The notes under the pieces: model-generated
Databases searched by the model: none
Told to the model about the DNA's origin: nothing
Seen by the model: the letters and a program-made list of their open reading frames with translations, nothing else
Program-made: the position numbers and the translations under genes
Shown here: positions 1 through 5,813 of the stretch, piece by piece
How positions within the stretch are numbered: the stretch's first letter is position 1
Layout: the number at the start of each line of letters is the position of its first letter
From: Nitrososphaerales archaeon
GTDB taxonomy: Archaea; Thermoproteota; Nitrososphaeria; Nitrososphaerales; UBA183
Length of the DNA stretch: 6,503 bases
Reading direction: 5' to 3'
NCBI GenBank assembly: GCA_030045755.1
Contig: JASIEW010000038.1
Span: forward strand, 1-6,503

Positions 1-846
1 GCAGTCGGCCACGTCCATCATGTCAGGAGACACCTTGGCCATGGCGTAAGCCCGTCGGCCGGCTTCGGCGGAGGCCGCGAGCCCGACGTAGTCGTCTCTC
101 CTGCTAAGGTTGGCCGAGTCTGAAGAGTAGCCGATCCCTCTGATCCAGACAGGAGTGTCCGTGAGCTTCTTCGCTGCCTCCTCAGACGCGAGGACCACCG
201 ACGCGGATCCGTCAGACAGAGGGCAGGCGTCGTAGAGCTTCAGAGGCCACGACACCATCTGGGAGGCGAGCGCCTTCTCCAGCGTGATCTCCTTCTGGAA
301 CTGTGCGAGCGGGTTCATGGCCCCATAGTGATGGGCCTTCACGGCGACCCTCGCCATGTCCTCTTCGGTCGTGCCAAACCTGTTCATGTGCGCTACCGCG
401 TAGAGGGCGTAGTAAGCGGGAAACGTCATGCCGTAGTTCTCGAACTCCCACATGTAGGACCCGGCCCTTCCGATGAGCTCGATCGAGGTCGGAGTGTCGA
501 CCTCCGTCATCTTCTCGACTCCCACCGCCATGGCCACGTCGCCGTCCCCGCTCGCTATGCTGTTGTAGGCTGACTTCAGCGCCGCGCTTCCACTGGCGCA
601 GGCCGCTTCGACCCTCATCGTGCCCACTGAGCCGAACCCCGCATACTCGTTGACGATGACGGCCGGGAGCGACTCCTCGTACCATCCTCCCGCCGACCCG
701 ACTATCACGTTCTTGATGTCCTTCCTGTCCACGCCCGCGTCGTCCACCGCCTGTTTTATCGACTCGAAGGCCAGCTCCGCGACGTTGACGTCGCTCCTCC
801 TCCCGAACTTCGAGTGCCCGATGCCCACGATGGCGACCCTGCTCAT
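1..846 (-). CDS. Thiolase (acetyl-CoA C-acyltransferase, SCP2-like archaeal type), C-terminus missing
   Basis: Predicted to perform the last step of beta-oxidation: CoA-dependent cleavage of 3-ketoacyl-CoA to acetyl-CoA (or propionyl-CoA from 2-methyl substrates) and a shortened acyl-CoA. The 282 visible residues begin MSRVAIVGIGHSKFG, typical of archaeal thiolases. The nucleophilic cysteine is C83 in VEAACASGSAAL. An ACPLSDGSASVVL stretch near residue 210 matches the conserved LxDACPxSDGA region. Family members are about 385-395 residues, so roughly 100 residues are cut off at the window edge, including the GHP histidine and the second active-site cysteine; those cannot be checked. The ATG at 844-846 lies 10 bases after the stop of the acyl-CoA dehydrogenase, with a Shine-Dalgarno-like GTGAGG overlapping that stop, so the two are very likely co-transcribed. 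In many archaea this thiolase type pairs with a DUF35 OB-fold protein; if present here it would lie beyond position 1. A biosynthetic (condensing) direction cannot be excluded from sequence. Confidence 0.93.
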   Translation of the reverse strand, partial: MSRVAIVGIGHSKFGRRSDVNVAELAFESIKQAVDDAGVDRKDIKNVIVGSAGGWYEESLPAVIVNEYAGFGSVGTMRVEAACASGSAALKSAYNSIASGDGDVAMAVGVEKMTEVDTPTSIELIGRAGSYMWEFENYGMTFPAYYALYAVAHMNRFGTTEEDMARVAVKAHHYGAMNPLAQFQKEITLEKALASQMVSWPLKLYDACPLSDGSASVVLASEEAAKKLTDTPVWIRGIGYSSDSANLSRRDDYVGLAASAEAGRRAYAMAKVSPDMMDVADC

Positions 847-854
847 GGTTCGGG

Positions 855-860
855 CCTCAC
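855..860 (-). promoter_or_regulatory. Shine-Dalgarno site for the thiolase gene
   Basis: GTGAGG on the minus strand ends 8 bases before the thiolase ATG and overlaps the TGA stop (857-859) of the acyl-CoA dehydrogenase gene. No TATA-like box stands about 26 bases upstream of this ATG. The thiolase therefore appears to be translated from an internal site of a polycistronic message, unlike the preceding genes, which have TATA-like boxes. Confidence 0.6.
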
Positions 861-2050
861 TTGTTGTCCAGGAGCTCTCTTGAAAGTATCCATCTCTGGA
901 CTTCTGAAGTCCCTTCCACTATATCAAGAATCTTTGCGTCCCTGAGGTATCTCTCCAGCGGGAGCATCTTGCTTACCCCGTACCCGCCGTGTATCTGGAT
1001 GGCGCGTTCGGCCACCCAGACGGCCGTCTCGCTCGCGTAGTACTTTGCCATGGCCGCTTCTTTCATGTACTCCTGGCCGCTGTCGTGGACGCTGGCCGCC
1101 CTGTAGGTGAGGAGCTTCGCCGCCTCTATCCTCGTGGCCATGTCCGCGATCATGAACCTAATGGCCTCGTACTTCGCCAGGGGCCTGTCGAAAATGTTCC
1201 TCTTCTTCACGTAAGAGAGCGCCTGTTCCAGCGCGGCTTCTGCGACGCCCACGGAGGCGGCGGCGGCTCCTATCCTCGACTTGCTGAGTATTGTCATCGC
1301 TATGAGGTATCCGTCCCCGACCCGCCCGATCATGTTGGAGGCAGGTATCCTGCAGTTTTCGAAGACCAGCTCTGCGGTCGCCGTGCCTCTCGCTCCCATC
1401 ACCTCGAGCTTCTGTCCGACCCTGAAGCCTGGCGTTCCCTTCTCGACGAAGAAGGCGGTTATCCCTGCGGCACCATCCTCAGGGGCGCCCGTCCTTGCGA
1501 AGAACACGAGCAGGTCGGCTACCGCGCCCTGCGTGATGAAGATCTTCGAGCCGTTGACTGCATACGAGTCGCCGTCCTTGGTCGCCCTCGTCGATATTCC
1601 CGCGGCGTCGGAGCCGGCCCCCGGCTCTGTCAGCCCGTAGGAGCAAATTATGTCGCCTTTGACGAGCCGGGGGAGGAACTCGGACTTCTGCGCGTCGGAG
1701 CCAAACATCGAAAGGACGGCGCCTGCGAGTCCGTTTTGCACGCCCATGATGAAACCGGCGGAAAGGCTCGCCTTCGTCAGCTCCTCGCCCACAATGACGG
1801 CCCCCATCATGTCGAGACCCAGCCCGCCGTACTCCTGAGGGACGGTTATGCCCAGGAGCCCGTACTCGCCCATCTTCTTCATGAGCTGCATAGGATACTC
1901 GTCTGTCCGGTCCACTCTTTCCGCGACGGGTAGGACCTCGCGGACGGCGAAGTCGCGCGCCCACTTCTGAATCTCAGCGTACTCGGGCTTCACGTGCACT
2001 TCAGGGAATTCGCTCAACTCAGTAATGACGCCAACCCGACGTGTCGGCAA
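857..2050 (-). CDS. Acyl-CoA dehydrogenase (FAD-dependent)
   Basis: Flavoenzyme predicted to oxidise acyl-CoA to trans-2-enoyl-CoA, passing electrons to electron-transfer flavoprotein (not encoded in the window). From the TTG at 2048-2050 it is 397 residues. The N-terminal helical domain (about 25-135) is followed by the beta domain with signature YGLTEPGAGSDA (138-149), then the C-terminal helical domain with IHGGYG (353-358) and IVEGTSEVQR (377-386). E379 aligns with the catalytic base of short- and medium-chain dehydrogenases (E376 of MCAD), so an active enzyme is expected; chain-length preference cannot be read from sequence. The start is uncertain: the first 17 residues do not look like the family, and in-frame GTG codons at 1997-1999 (V18) or 1991-1993 (V20) would give about 380 residues, the usual length, and agree better with a TATA-like box at 2060-2067. 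It lies 20 bases after the dehydrogenase/hydratase fusion and 10 before the thiolase. Confidence 0.95.
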   Translation of the reverse strand: MPTRRVGVITELSEFPEVHVKPEYAEIQKWARDFAVREVLPVAERVDRTDEYPMQLMKKMGEYGLLGITVPQEYGGLGLDMMGAVIVGEELTKASLSAGFIMGVQNGLAGAVLSMFGSDAQKSEFLPRLVKGDIICSYGLTEPGAGSDAAGISTRATKDGDSYAVNGSKIFITQGAVADLLVFFARTGAPEDGAAGITAFFVEKGTPGFRVGQKLEVMGARGTATAELVFENCRIPASNMIGRVGDGYLIAMTILSKSRIGAAAASVGVAEAALEQALSYVKKRNIFDRPLAKYEAIRFMIADMATRIEAAKLLTYRAASVHDSGQEYMKEAAMAKYYASETAVWVAERAIQIHGGYGVSKMLPLERYLRDAKILDIVEGTSEVQRWILSRELLDNK

Positions 2051-2059
2051 CCGAAGTGC

Positions 2060-2067
2060 AAAATAAA
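2060..2067 (-). promoter_or_regulatory. TATA-like box, possible internal promoter for acyl-CoA dehydrogenase
   Basis: The minus strand reads GTTTATTTTGC in the 20-base gap after the fusion gene stop (2071-2073). It resembles the CTTTATTTGCG element upstream of the racemase gene. A TATA centre near 2064 predicts a transcript start near 2038, inside the annotated TTG-started reading frame. Either the protein begins later than 2050, or this is only an AT-rich gap. Read-through from the fusion gene is also likely given the spacing. Confidence 0.4.
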
Positions 2068-2070
2068 CAG

Positions 2071-4059
2071 TTACCCGCCCTTGAACTCGGGCTCTCTCTT
2101 CTCCAGCAGCGCGGAGATGCCCTCGTTCGCGTCGCCCGTCGACAGGAGAAGTCCGAACGCCGCCGCCTCGAAGAGCTGCCCGAGGTCTGTCGGAACCTGG
2201 GAAGACAGGCTCAATGCATTCTTGGCGAACTTCAGTGACAGAGGCGGCTGCTTAGCGAGCTTGTTCGCGAACTCGGTGACCCCCTCGTCGAACCTTTCCT
2301 TCTTGAACACCCTGTTCACCAGTCCTGCCTTCAGGGCCTCCTCCGCCGAGAGCCTCTGCGCGAGGAAGATCATCTCCTTCGCCTTTGGCAGTCCGACTAT
2401 CTTCGCAAGGCGCTGGGTCCCACCCGCCCCGGGCATCAAGCCGAGGCGCGTCTCGGTCAGACCGATCTGCGCGTCCTCAGAGGCGAGGCGGAAGTCGCAC
2501 GCAAGCGCGAGCTCACATCCCCCTCCGAAGGCCATCCCGTTGATCGCCGCGATCACCGGTTTGCCGACGCGCTCGATTAGGGAGAAAGACTCGTTCCAGC
2601 TCCGGGAGAGGTCGAAGAACTTGGCGGAGGACTCGGCGCCGAACGCCGTCAGGTCGGCCCCGGAGGTGAAGGCCTTTTCGCCGGCCCCGCGTATGACTAT
2701 GACCCTTACGGCTCCGTCCGAGTCCAGGTCCTTGAGCGCGCTGGCGAGCTCCTGAACCATCTTCTGAGTCAGGGCGTTGAGCCTGTGCGGCCTGTTCAGG
2801 AGAATCCAGGCTAGCGGCGGTGCCTTCTTCACGGCTATCTCTTCCCTCTTCGACTCGGTGCTTGAGTAGTCGTAGAACCCCCTGCCGGAGCTCAGACCGA
2901 GGTCTCCCGCAGCGACCATCTGCAGCAGGAGCGGGTCTGGCGCGTACATCCTGGCCCCCGACCTCTCCTTCGACTGAAGCGACCCGACTATCTTGTCCAA
3001 CCCCCACTTGTCCGCCATCTGCAGGATGCCCTCCGGGAAACCCAGGCCCATCTTGACCGACTTCTCCAGGTCCTCTTTGGATACGACCTTGTTCCTGAGC
3101 AGCCAGGCGGCCGCGTTGACTGCAGGCGCGAATATCGACACCGGGTCGACTGATGCACCGGCGTCCTTCGGGATCTTCGGACGCGACCAGCCTGCTTCCT
3201 GGTACTTGTAGAAGCCCTCGCCCGTCTTTCGCCCCAGCTTGTTCGCCTCTACCATCTGCTTGAACAGCGGGGCCACCTCCACGTTGCCTGGGTCGCGCGA
3301 GCTCACGGCCACCCCTGCCTTCAGTATCGTGTCTATCCCGCTGTAGTCTGCGAGCTCGAACAAGCCCATCGGAAGCCCGACCGCGTGGACCGCCATCGAG
3401 TCCACCCCCTCGACTGTCGCCTCGCCTCTCGAGACAGCGAAAGCGGCCTCGTTCAGCAGGGGCCCAAGTATCCTGTTGACGATGAACCCTGGCACGTCCT
3501 TCTTGCACACGACCACCTCCTTCCTGAACCTCTTGCCCACTTCGATGGCGAGGGAGAGCGTCTCCTCGCTCGTCTTCTCGCCCTTCGTCACCTCGAGCAG
3601 AGGCATCAGAGGAGGAGGGTTGAAGAAGTGCATGCCAACGAAGGACTGAGGGCGCCCCACGGCCTCCGCGATCTCGCTTATCGGGAGGGTGCTCGTGTTC
3701 GAGGCGAAGACCGCGTCAGGTTTCGCCATCTTGTCCGCCTTCGCGAACAAATCCTTCTTGATGTCTATGTCCTCGGGCGCTGCCTCGATCACAAGGTCGG
3801 CACCCGCCAGCGCGGAGCCGAGGTCGGTCGTCCCCCTGATCCTCGCCATCGCCGCATCTGCCCTGTCCTGCGAGATCGTCTTGTTCTCTGCGAATTTTGA
3901 CAGGCTCCACTTGATCTTCTTGAGCGCGGCGTCGACGAACTCTTCCTTGACGTCGTAGAGGCTCACGTTGCAATCTGACATGGCGGCCACCTCAGCGATT
4001 CCGTGGCCCATCACACCGGCGCCCAGGACCGCGACGTTAGGGAGAGTGTCCGCCTTCAA
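2071..4059 (-). CDS. Bifunctional 3-hydroxyacyl-CoA dehydrogenase / enoyl-CoA hydratase (archaeal fusion)
   Basis: Predicted to carry out steps two and three of beta-oxidation: hydration of enoyl-CoA and NAD-dependent oxidation of (S)-3-hydroxyacyl-CoA. The order is dehydrogenase then hydratase, known from archaeal fusions and opposite to bacterial FadB. Residues 8-187 are the Rossmann domain with GAGVMG (13-18) and D36 for NAD. S123, H144 (MHFFNP), E156 and N195 match the catalytic set of human HADH, with the same 12-residue His-Glu spacing. Residues 188-286 and about 305-398 are two C-terminal 3HCDH-type domains. Residues 412-660 form a crotonase domain: TSGADL and FGGGCEL supply the oxyanion hole, and E516 and E536, 20 residues apart as E144/E164 of rat hydratase, make it hydratase-competent. 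At 662 residues it has the usual length for the fusion. The start is TTG at 4057-4059, chosen because GAGVMG lies 13 residues in and a TATA-like box stands about 29 bases upstream. Confidence 0.95.
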   Translation of the reverse strand: MKADTLPNVAVLGAGVMGHGIAEVAAMSDCNVSLYDVKEEFVDAALKKIKWSLSKFAENKTISQDRADAAMARIRGTTDLGSALAGADLVIEAAPEDIDIKKDLFAKADKMAKPDAVFASNTSTLPISEIAEAVGRPQSFVGMHFFNPPPLMPLLEVTKGEKTSEETLSLAIEVGKRFRKEVVVCKKDVPGFIVNRILGPLLNEAAFAVSRGEATVEGVDSMAVHAVGLPMGLFELADYSGIDTILKAGVAVSSRDPGNVEVAPLFKQMVEANKLGRKTGEGFYKYQEAGWSRPKIPKDAGASVDPVSIFAPAVNAAAWLLRNKVVSKEDLEKSVKMGLGFPEGILQMADKWGLDKIVGSLQSKERSGARMYAPDPLLLQMVAAGDLGLSSGRGFYDYSSTESKREEIAVKKAPPLAWILLNRPHRLNALTQKMVQELASALKDLDSDGAVRVIVIRGAGEKAFTSGADLTAFGAESSAKFFDLSRSWNESFSLIERVGKPVIAAINGMAFGGGCELALACDFRLASEDAQIGLTETRLGLMPGAGGTQRLAKIVGLPKAKEMIFLAQRLSAEEALKAGLVNRVFKKERFDEGVTEFANKLAKQPPLSLKFAKNALSLSSQVPTDLGQLFEAAAFGLLLSTGDANEGISALLEKREPEFKGG

Positions 4060-4084
4060 CGGGAACGCTCTTCGGCCGGACGCC

Positions 4085-4092
4085 GTTAATAG
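4085..4092 (-). promoter_or_regulatory. TATA-like box upstream of the dehydrogenase/hydratase fusion
   Basis: CTATTAAC on the minus strand lies in the 44-base gap between the racemase stop (4104-4106) and the fusion's TTG. Its centre is about 29 bases upstream of the TTG, predicting a transcript start within a few bases of the start codon, i.e. a leaderless or near-leaderless message. No Shine-Dalgarno motif is seen before this TTG, which fits. The call rests on composition and spacing only. Confidence 0.45.
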
Positions 4093-4103
4093 AGGTTGGC
4101 CAG

Positions 4104-5243
4104 TTATTCGATCGCTCGTCTTTTTCTCAGGCGCGCTATCTGCGCTTCTGAGTATCCGAGGATCCTAACGATGGACAGAGTGTCCTGCCCCAGTCGGGGA
4201 GCCTGTCTGAACTTGGAACGCTGGGGAGGCTTCGACCGAATCGCGCTGTTGAGGACCAGGTCGTCTCCTGCCCTTACGACTGCGCGTTCCTCCTTAGCCC
4301 ACTTGGACTCGAGGGCTTCCTCGACTGTGAGGACGGGAGTCGCGCACGTGTCGCTCTTGCTCAGCAGCCGCGCCCACTCGTCTCTAGTCCTCGTTGCGAA
4401 TACCCGCGCCAAGGTCTCCTCGGCCTCCTTCCTCTCCTCCGCGGTCCCGAACCTCTTGTGCTCCAGCTCCGGGACTCCCAGCTCACTCAGCAGGTTCCGC
4501 CAGAACTTCTCCTCGATGGCCGCGACTGCCATCTGCTTCCCGTCAGACGTTCCATAGACCCTGAAGTACGGCGTGGAACCGAAGATCATGCTAGACCCGG
4601 GCTTCGGCGCGACCCCTGTGGCCAGATACTCCGCCACGGGCACCACCATCCAGGAAAGCAGCGATCCGACCATCGGGACGTCCAAGCGCACCGGTCCCTT
4701 CCTCGACGCCAGGGCCCCCAGAATCCCCAAGGCCGCATACATGCCTGACGCTATGTCGCTGAGCTGGAGAAACGGGACCTCGGGGTGCGAGGAGTATCCC
4801 AAAGACCCCGCTAGCGCCTGGAAGTTGATGTCGTGGCCAGGCATGGAGCTCATTTCGCTCTTCTGGCCGAACCCGGAGATCGAGCAGTAGATGATCGTCG
4901 GATTGATCTTTCGCACGTCTTCGAATGAGAAGCCGAGCCTCTTCATTGCGCCGGGACGAAACCCTTCGACGAAGACGTTCGCCCCCTTCAGCAGCCTCCT
5001 GAGGACTTCTTTGCCCTCAGCCGTCTTGAGGTCGATGCCGATGCTCAGCTTGTTCCTGTTGACCGACGCGTGGGACGGGCTCCTTCCCCTTTTGGTGGGC
5101 GGCGCAGACCGCATGTAGTCTCCCAGACCGGGCTGCTCGACTTTGATGACCTCGGCGCCCATGTCCGAGAGGAGCATCGTACAGTAGGCCCCTGGCAGAA
5201 GACGAGTCGCGTCGACGACTCTAATGCCTTCCAGAAAGCCCAT
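4104..5243 (-). CDS. Alpha-methylacyl-CoA racemase-like protein (CaiB/BaiF, class III CoA-transferase fold)
   Basis: The fold is that of class III CoA transferases, with N-terminal hallmarks LPGAYCTMLLSDMGAEVIKVE (15-35) and VNRNKLSIGIDLK. Several features point to alpha-methylacyl-CoA racemase rather than a transferase. R96 (EGFRPG), H137 (GHDINF), D163 (LSDIASG) and E244 (AAIEEKFW) correspond to R91, H126, D156 and E241 of Mycobacterium tuberculosis MCR with similar spacing, and DTCATPVLTVEEAL (298-311) matches a conserved racemase segment. The predicted reaction is interconversion of 2R- and 2S-methylacyl-CoA, so that methyl-branched acids can enter S-specific acyl-CoA dehydrogenation. At 379 residues it is of normal length (about 360-390). 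The ATG at 5241-5243 is preceded by a TATA-like box at leaderless spacing. It is the first gene of the beta-oxidation set, 44 bases before the fusion. A CoA-transferase activity remains the main alternative; the residue matches are by eye. Confidence 0.88.
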   Translation of the reverse strand: MGFLEGIRVVDATRLLPGAYCTMLLSDMGAEVIKVEQPGLGDYMRSAPPTKRGRSPSHASVNRNKLSIGIDLKTAEGKEVLRRLLKGANVFVEGFRPGAMKRLGFSFEDVRKINPTIIYCSISGFGQKSEMSSMPGHDINFQALAGSLGYSSHPEVPFLQLSDIASGMYAALGILGALASRKGPVRLDVPMVGSLLSWMVVPVAEYLATGVAPKPGSSMIFGSTPYFRVYGTSDGKQMAVAAIEEKFWRNLLSELGVPELEHKRFGTAEERKEAEETLARVFATRTRDEWARLLSKSDTCATPVLTVEEALESKWAKEERAVVRAGDDLVLNSAIRSKPPQRSKFRQAPRLGQDTLSIVRILGYSEAQIARLRKRRAIE

Positions 5244-5264
5244 GCAGGGACTTGGCTGGAGCGC

Positions 5265-5271
5265 AAATAAA
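5265..5271 (-). promoter_or_regulatory. TATA-like box for the racemase gene (leaderless promoter)
   Basis: The minus strand reads GGCTTTATTTGCGC, with TTTATTT centred at 5268, 25 bases upstream of the A of the ATG at 5243. That is the classic archaeal TATA-to-start distance, so the transcript probably begins at or next to the ATG. No Shine-Dalgarno motif is present. This is the best promoter candidate in the window and probably drives the whole four-gene set. Confidence 0.6.
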
Positions 5272-5330
5272 GCCTAAATCTGCGAACAAAGTGGAGAATC
5301 TGACGATGAGGTGAACGCCGTCCCAGTCAT

Positions 5331-5380
5331 ATCTCGGAGTAAGCTCCCGGGAAGATGATGATCTCGCGACGATACCGAGT
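5331..5380. promoter_or_regulatory. Palindrome-bearing stretch in the divergent intergenic region, possible operator
   Basis: The 177-base gap between the racemase and ribbon-helix-helix genes holds TCCCGGGA (5345-5352), TCGCGA (5364-5369, with imperfect GATC/CGAT flanks) and a CTCGG (5333-5337) / CCGAG (5375-5379) inverted pair enclosing both. Such short symmetric sites suit a dimeric regulator. In GC-rich DNA, short palindromes also arise by chance, and none is repeated, so this is a weak call. Otherwise the gap shows only promoter-like AT tracts at both ends and no gene. Confidence 0.2.
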
Positions 5381-5381
5381 C

Positions 5382-5395
5382 AAATACTATGGATA
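5382..5395 (+). promoter_or_regulatory. AT-rich promoter-like tract for the ribbon-helix-helix gene
   Basis: AAATACTATGGATA lies 26-39 bases upstream of the ATG at 5421. The AAATACTA part is the most TATA-like and predicts a transcript start near 5410. That would place the transcript start within the Shine-Dalgarno-like GGAGGAG (5407-5413), so the exact start is unclear. Confidence 0.3.
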
Positions 5396-5406
5396 AGTAG
5401 ATGCGC

Positions 5407-5413
5407 GGAGGAG
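5407..5413 (+). promoter_or_regulatory. Strong Shine-Dalgarno site (GGAGGAG)
   Basis: GGAGGAG ends 7 bases before the ATG at 5421-5423, an ideal spacing, and fixes that ATG as the start of the ribbon-helix-helix gene. An earlier ATG at 5401 is in another frame. This is the clearest ribosome binding site in the window and implies a leadered transcript, unlike the racemase gene on the other side of the gap. Confidence 0.6.
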
Positions 5414-5420
5414 CGGAAGC

Positions 5421-5600
5421 ATGGCCAAGTCGGTCAAGGTCCACGACGACACTCACAGGGCCCTGAAGGAACTGAAGATCCGGAGGAGGAGCAAGAGCGT
5501 CGACGAAGTCATACGGGAGATGATCAAGACCTCGACGGGTGAGCCTGTGGAGAAGACGAAAGCAGGACGCAAAGCAGACGAACTGACGTCCTACGTCTGA
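5421..5600 (+). CDS. Small ribbon-helix-helix (CopG/VapB-antitoxin-like) DNA-binding protein
   Basis: A 59-residue basic protein. Residues 3-8 (KSVKVH) form a beta strand like the DNA-contacting ribbon of the family; THRALKELKIR (11-21) and SVDEVIREMIK (26-36) fit helices one and two, separated by the short basic loop RRSKS. The charged tail (37-59) has no recognisable domain. Such proteins bind palindromic operators as dimers and act as repressors or as antitoxins. No toxin gene (PIN-domain, RelE or MazF type) lies beside it: the next gene encodes only 48 residues unlike any toxin I know, so a stand-alone regulator or an orphan antitoxin are both possible. It is divergent from the beta-oxidation set across 177 bases, so control of that set is conceivable but unproven. 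Third codon positions are G/C rich (46 of 58 by my count), as in the neighbours. Confidence 0.82.
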   Translation: MAKSVKVHDDTHRALKELKIRRRSKSVDEVIREMIKTSTGEPVEKTKAGRKADELTSYV

Positions 5601-5636
5601 CAGCTCGTGCGATCGGGGATGCTGCTAGGAACGCAG

Positions 5637-5641
5637 AAATA
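5637..5641 (+). promoter_or_regulatory. Weak TATA-like element before the 48-residue gene
   Basis: AAATA, within GCAGAAATAGG, is centred 28 bases upstream of the ATG at 5667, the spacing of a leaderless archaeal promoter. No convincing Shine-Dalgarno site precedes that ATG. The gene may instead be read through from the ribbon-helix-helix gene, whose stop is 66 bases upstream; no T-rich terminator is seen in that gap. Confidence 0.25.
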
Positions 5642-5666
5642 GGAAAGCGGAGCAGGCCGTCCAACC

Positions 5667-5813
5667 ATGGCGAAATTCGACGGGATTGTGGGGAAGGCGC
5701 TCCTCACGGTGGAGGAGAAAGAGAACGAGTTGACCTTGGTCTTCGCTGACAACAGGTATCTCTTCGTGAAACTTGACAACGGCAAGCTGAAGAGCGACAG
5801 CGTGCCCGAGTAG
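5667..5813 (+). CDS. Hypothetical 48-residue protein
   Basis: I do not recognise this family. The frame from the ATG at 5667 to the TAG at 5811 encodes MAKFDGIVGKALLTVEEK and then alternating hydrophobic and charged residues (ELTLVFADNRYLFVKLDNGK), which suggests three or four short beta strands and turns, a small beta-barrel or sheet, soluble and slightly charged, with no signal peptide or membrane segment. Evidence that it is real: 40 of the 47 sense codons after ATG end in G or C, Leu, Val and Arg codons match the neighbours, there is a TATA-like element at leaderless spacing, and the stop touches exactly the stop of the convergent hydrolase, leaving no unexplained gap. It could be co-transcribed with the ribbon-helix-helix gene upstream. 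A role as toxin is not supported by any motif seen. Confidence 0.6.
   Translation: MAKFDGIVGKALLTVEEKENELTLVFADNRYLFVKLDNGKLKSDSVPE

Noticed and set aside
212..685. A 157-codon minus-strand frame inside the thiolase gene
   Set aside because: Out of frame with the thiolase, Arg/Gly/His-rich, no motif; the thiolase frame carries the active-site cysteine and is continuous to the window edge.
989..1933. A 314-codon open frame on the plus strand, opposite the acyl-CoA dehydrogenase
   Set aside because: It lies entirely antisense to a gene with intact family signatures, and its product is rich in Arg, Gly and His without any recognisable domain; long antisense frames are expected in GC-rich coding DNA.
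1994..2755. A 253-codon plus-strand open frame opposite the hydratase domain
   Set aside because: Serine/alanine/proline-rich composition typical of an antisense frame; the opposite strand encodes the clear crotonase domain.
5274..5456. A 60-codon minus-strand frame across the divergent intergenic region
   Set aside because: It overlaps the promoter-like elements and the start of the ribbon-helix-helix gene, and shows no family resemblance and no strong ribosome binding site.
5421..5813. The two small plus-strand genes as a toxin-antitoxin pair
   Set aside because: The first is antitoxin-like, but the second has only 48 residues, no PIN, RelE or MazF features, and is separated by 66 bases rather than overlapping as such pairs usually are.
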